Part shown: positions 63,542 to 64,000 of the stretch, piece by piece | How positions within the stretch are numbered: position 1 is the stretch's first letter | How the letters are laid out: the number at the start of each line of letters is the position of its first letter | NCBI RefSeq assembly: GCF_002564025.1 | Contig: NZ_PDJH01000001.1 | Span: forward strand, 2,790,001-2,854,000 | Direction: 5' to 3' | Origin: Flavimobilis soli | GTDB lineage: Bacteria > Actinomycetota > Actinomycetes > Actinomycetales > Cellulomonadaceae | DNA: 64,000 nucleotides | Position numbers and translations under genes: made by a program | The notes under the pieces: model-generated | Told to the model about the DNA's origin: nothing | The model's database searches: none | Seen by the model: the letters and a program-made list of their open reading frames with translations, nothing else

Positions 63542-64000
63542 GGGCTCGGGATCGGCGACGACACGCAGGTCGTCGTCTACGACAACGTCGGCAACGCGTG
63601 GGCGACGCGCGTGTGGTGGCTCCTGCGCTACTTCGGCCACGACAAGGTCTCCGTGCTCGACGGCGGCCTCGGCGCGTGGAAGGCCGCCGGGCTCCCGGTC
63701 GTGTCCGGCACGGACGACGCGGAGGCGGTCGCCACGGCACCCGCGGTCACCTTCACCCCGTCGCCCAGGCCGCACCTGCTTGCGACGCGTGACGAGATCG
63801 TCGCGACCCTGCCCGGCTCCGGCAACGAGGGGACCGTCGTCGTCAACGCGCTCGACCCCGCCACGTTCGCCGGCACGCCCGAGCTCAACCCGTACCCGCG
63901 TCGCGGCCGGATCCCCGGCAGCGTCAACCTGCCGCTGTTCACGCTGCTCGACCCCGCGACCGGGCGCTTCCTCCCCGAGGAGCAGCTCGTCGAGAAGCTC
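63542..64000 (+). pseudogene. Thiosulfate/3-mercaptopyruvate sulfurtransferase (rhodanese), 5' part missing, 3' end beyond the window
   Basis: From GLGIGDDTQVVVYDNVGN the frame matches two-domain rhodaneses just after the middle of the N-terminal domain (WWLLRYFGHDKVSVLDGGL), continuing into the inter-domain linker and C-terminal domain (VVNALDPATFAG, RRGRIPGSVNLPLF). The first 80 or so residues are missing; instead the frame is preceded by a stop at 63512-63514 and acyl-CoA dehydrogenase sequence in another frame. No start codon is convincing. The catalytic Cys would lie beyond the window. Confidence 0.75.

Noticed and set aside
53957..64000. Genomic island inserted at tRNA-Ala
   Set aside because: No integrase, transposase or repeat of the tRNA 3' end was seen downstream, and base composition does not shift.
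1..64000. CRISPR arrays, insertion sequences, prophage genes and replication origins
   Set aside because: No regularly spaced repeats, transposase or integrase motifs, phage structural genes or DnaA-box clusters were visible.

Overview
The window is about 64 kb of very GC-rich chromosomal DNA from an actinobacterium. Evidence: GTG starts are frequent, stop/start overlaps (GTGA, ATGA) are common, and the gene order is actinobacterial (IclR regulator-leuCD, ddl-DUF3515-thiL, rsmD-coaD-SepIVA-like-DUF177-rnc-mutM, large rne-rplU-rpmA-obg-proBA-nadD-rsfS-gpgP). The content fits Micrococcales, probably Cellulomonadaceae or a near relative; the genus cannot be fixed from the sequence alone.

Layout. 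1-10.4 kb: end of an ABC importer, an aldo/keto reductase, a hexapeptide acetyltransferase, two SAM methyltransferases, an FAH-family enzyme with gltX and a HAD phosphatase, and a DinB/mycothiol-type enzyme. 10.5-11.3 kb: tRNA-Gln(CTG) and two identical tRNA-Glu(CTC) genes with terminators and a 16-G tract. 11.3-22.4 kb: the divergent IclR regulator/leuCD, murA, plsC-gpsA, a trans-sulfuration-type PLP enzyme, ddl, a DUF3515 lipoprotein, thiL and a GNAT enzyme. 22.5-30.9 kb: rpmB, a DAK2-domain protein, recG, rsmD, coaD, a SepIVA-like coiled coil, DUF177, rnc and mutM. 31-41.1 kb: a DosR-like response regulator, an M20 peptidase, and on the minus strand cydA-cydB-cydD-cydC followed by a DosS-like GAF histidine kinase whose start overlaps the cydC stop. 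41.5-53.9 kb: a large RNase E/G, L21, L27, Obg, proB, proA, a 49-residue membrane protein, nadD, a Pro/Ala/Gln-rich membrane protein, rsfS and a GpgP-like phosphatase. 54-64 kb: tRNA-Ala followed by an accessory stretch with a DUF6153-like protein and CueP (copper), a frameshifted osmC, a transglutaminase-like protein, an M23 peptidase, a MerR/GyrI regulator, DUF4260, a lipocalin, a lipase remnant, an OafA-type acyltransferase, a YtxH-like protein, and an out-of-frame junction between an acyl-CoA dehydrogenase and a rhodanese gene at the window edge.

How the genes work together. Most are single-copy housekeeping genes for translation, ribosome assembly, cell-wall precursors, CoA, NAD, thiamine, proline and leucine synthesis. 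The most notable unit is the cytochrome bd region. A DosS-type kinase closes the cydABDC operon, its likely DosR-type partner lies about 1.6 kb away, and an inverted repeat close to the mycobacterial DosR box lies upstream of cydA at a position suited to activation. Together they suggest a local, redox- or gas-responsive circuit for the bd oxidase. No phage, insertion sequence, integrase or CRISPR array was seen.
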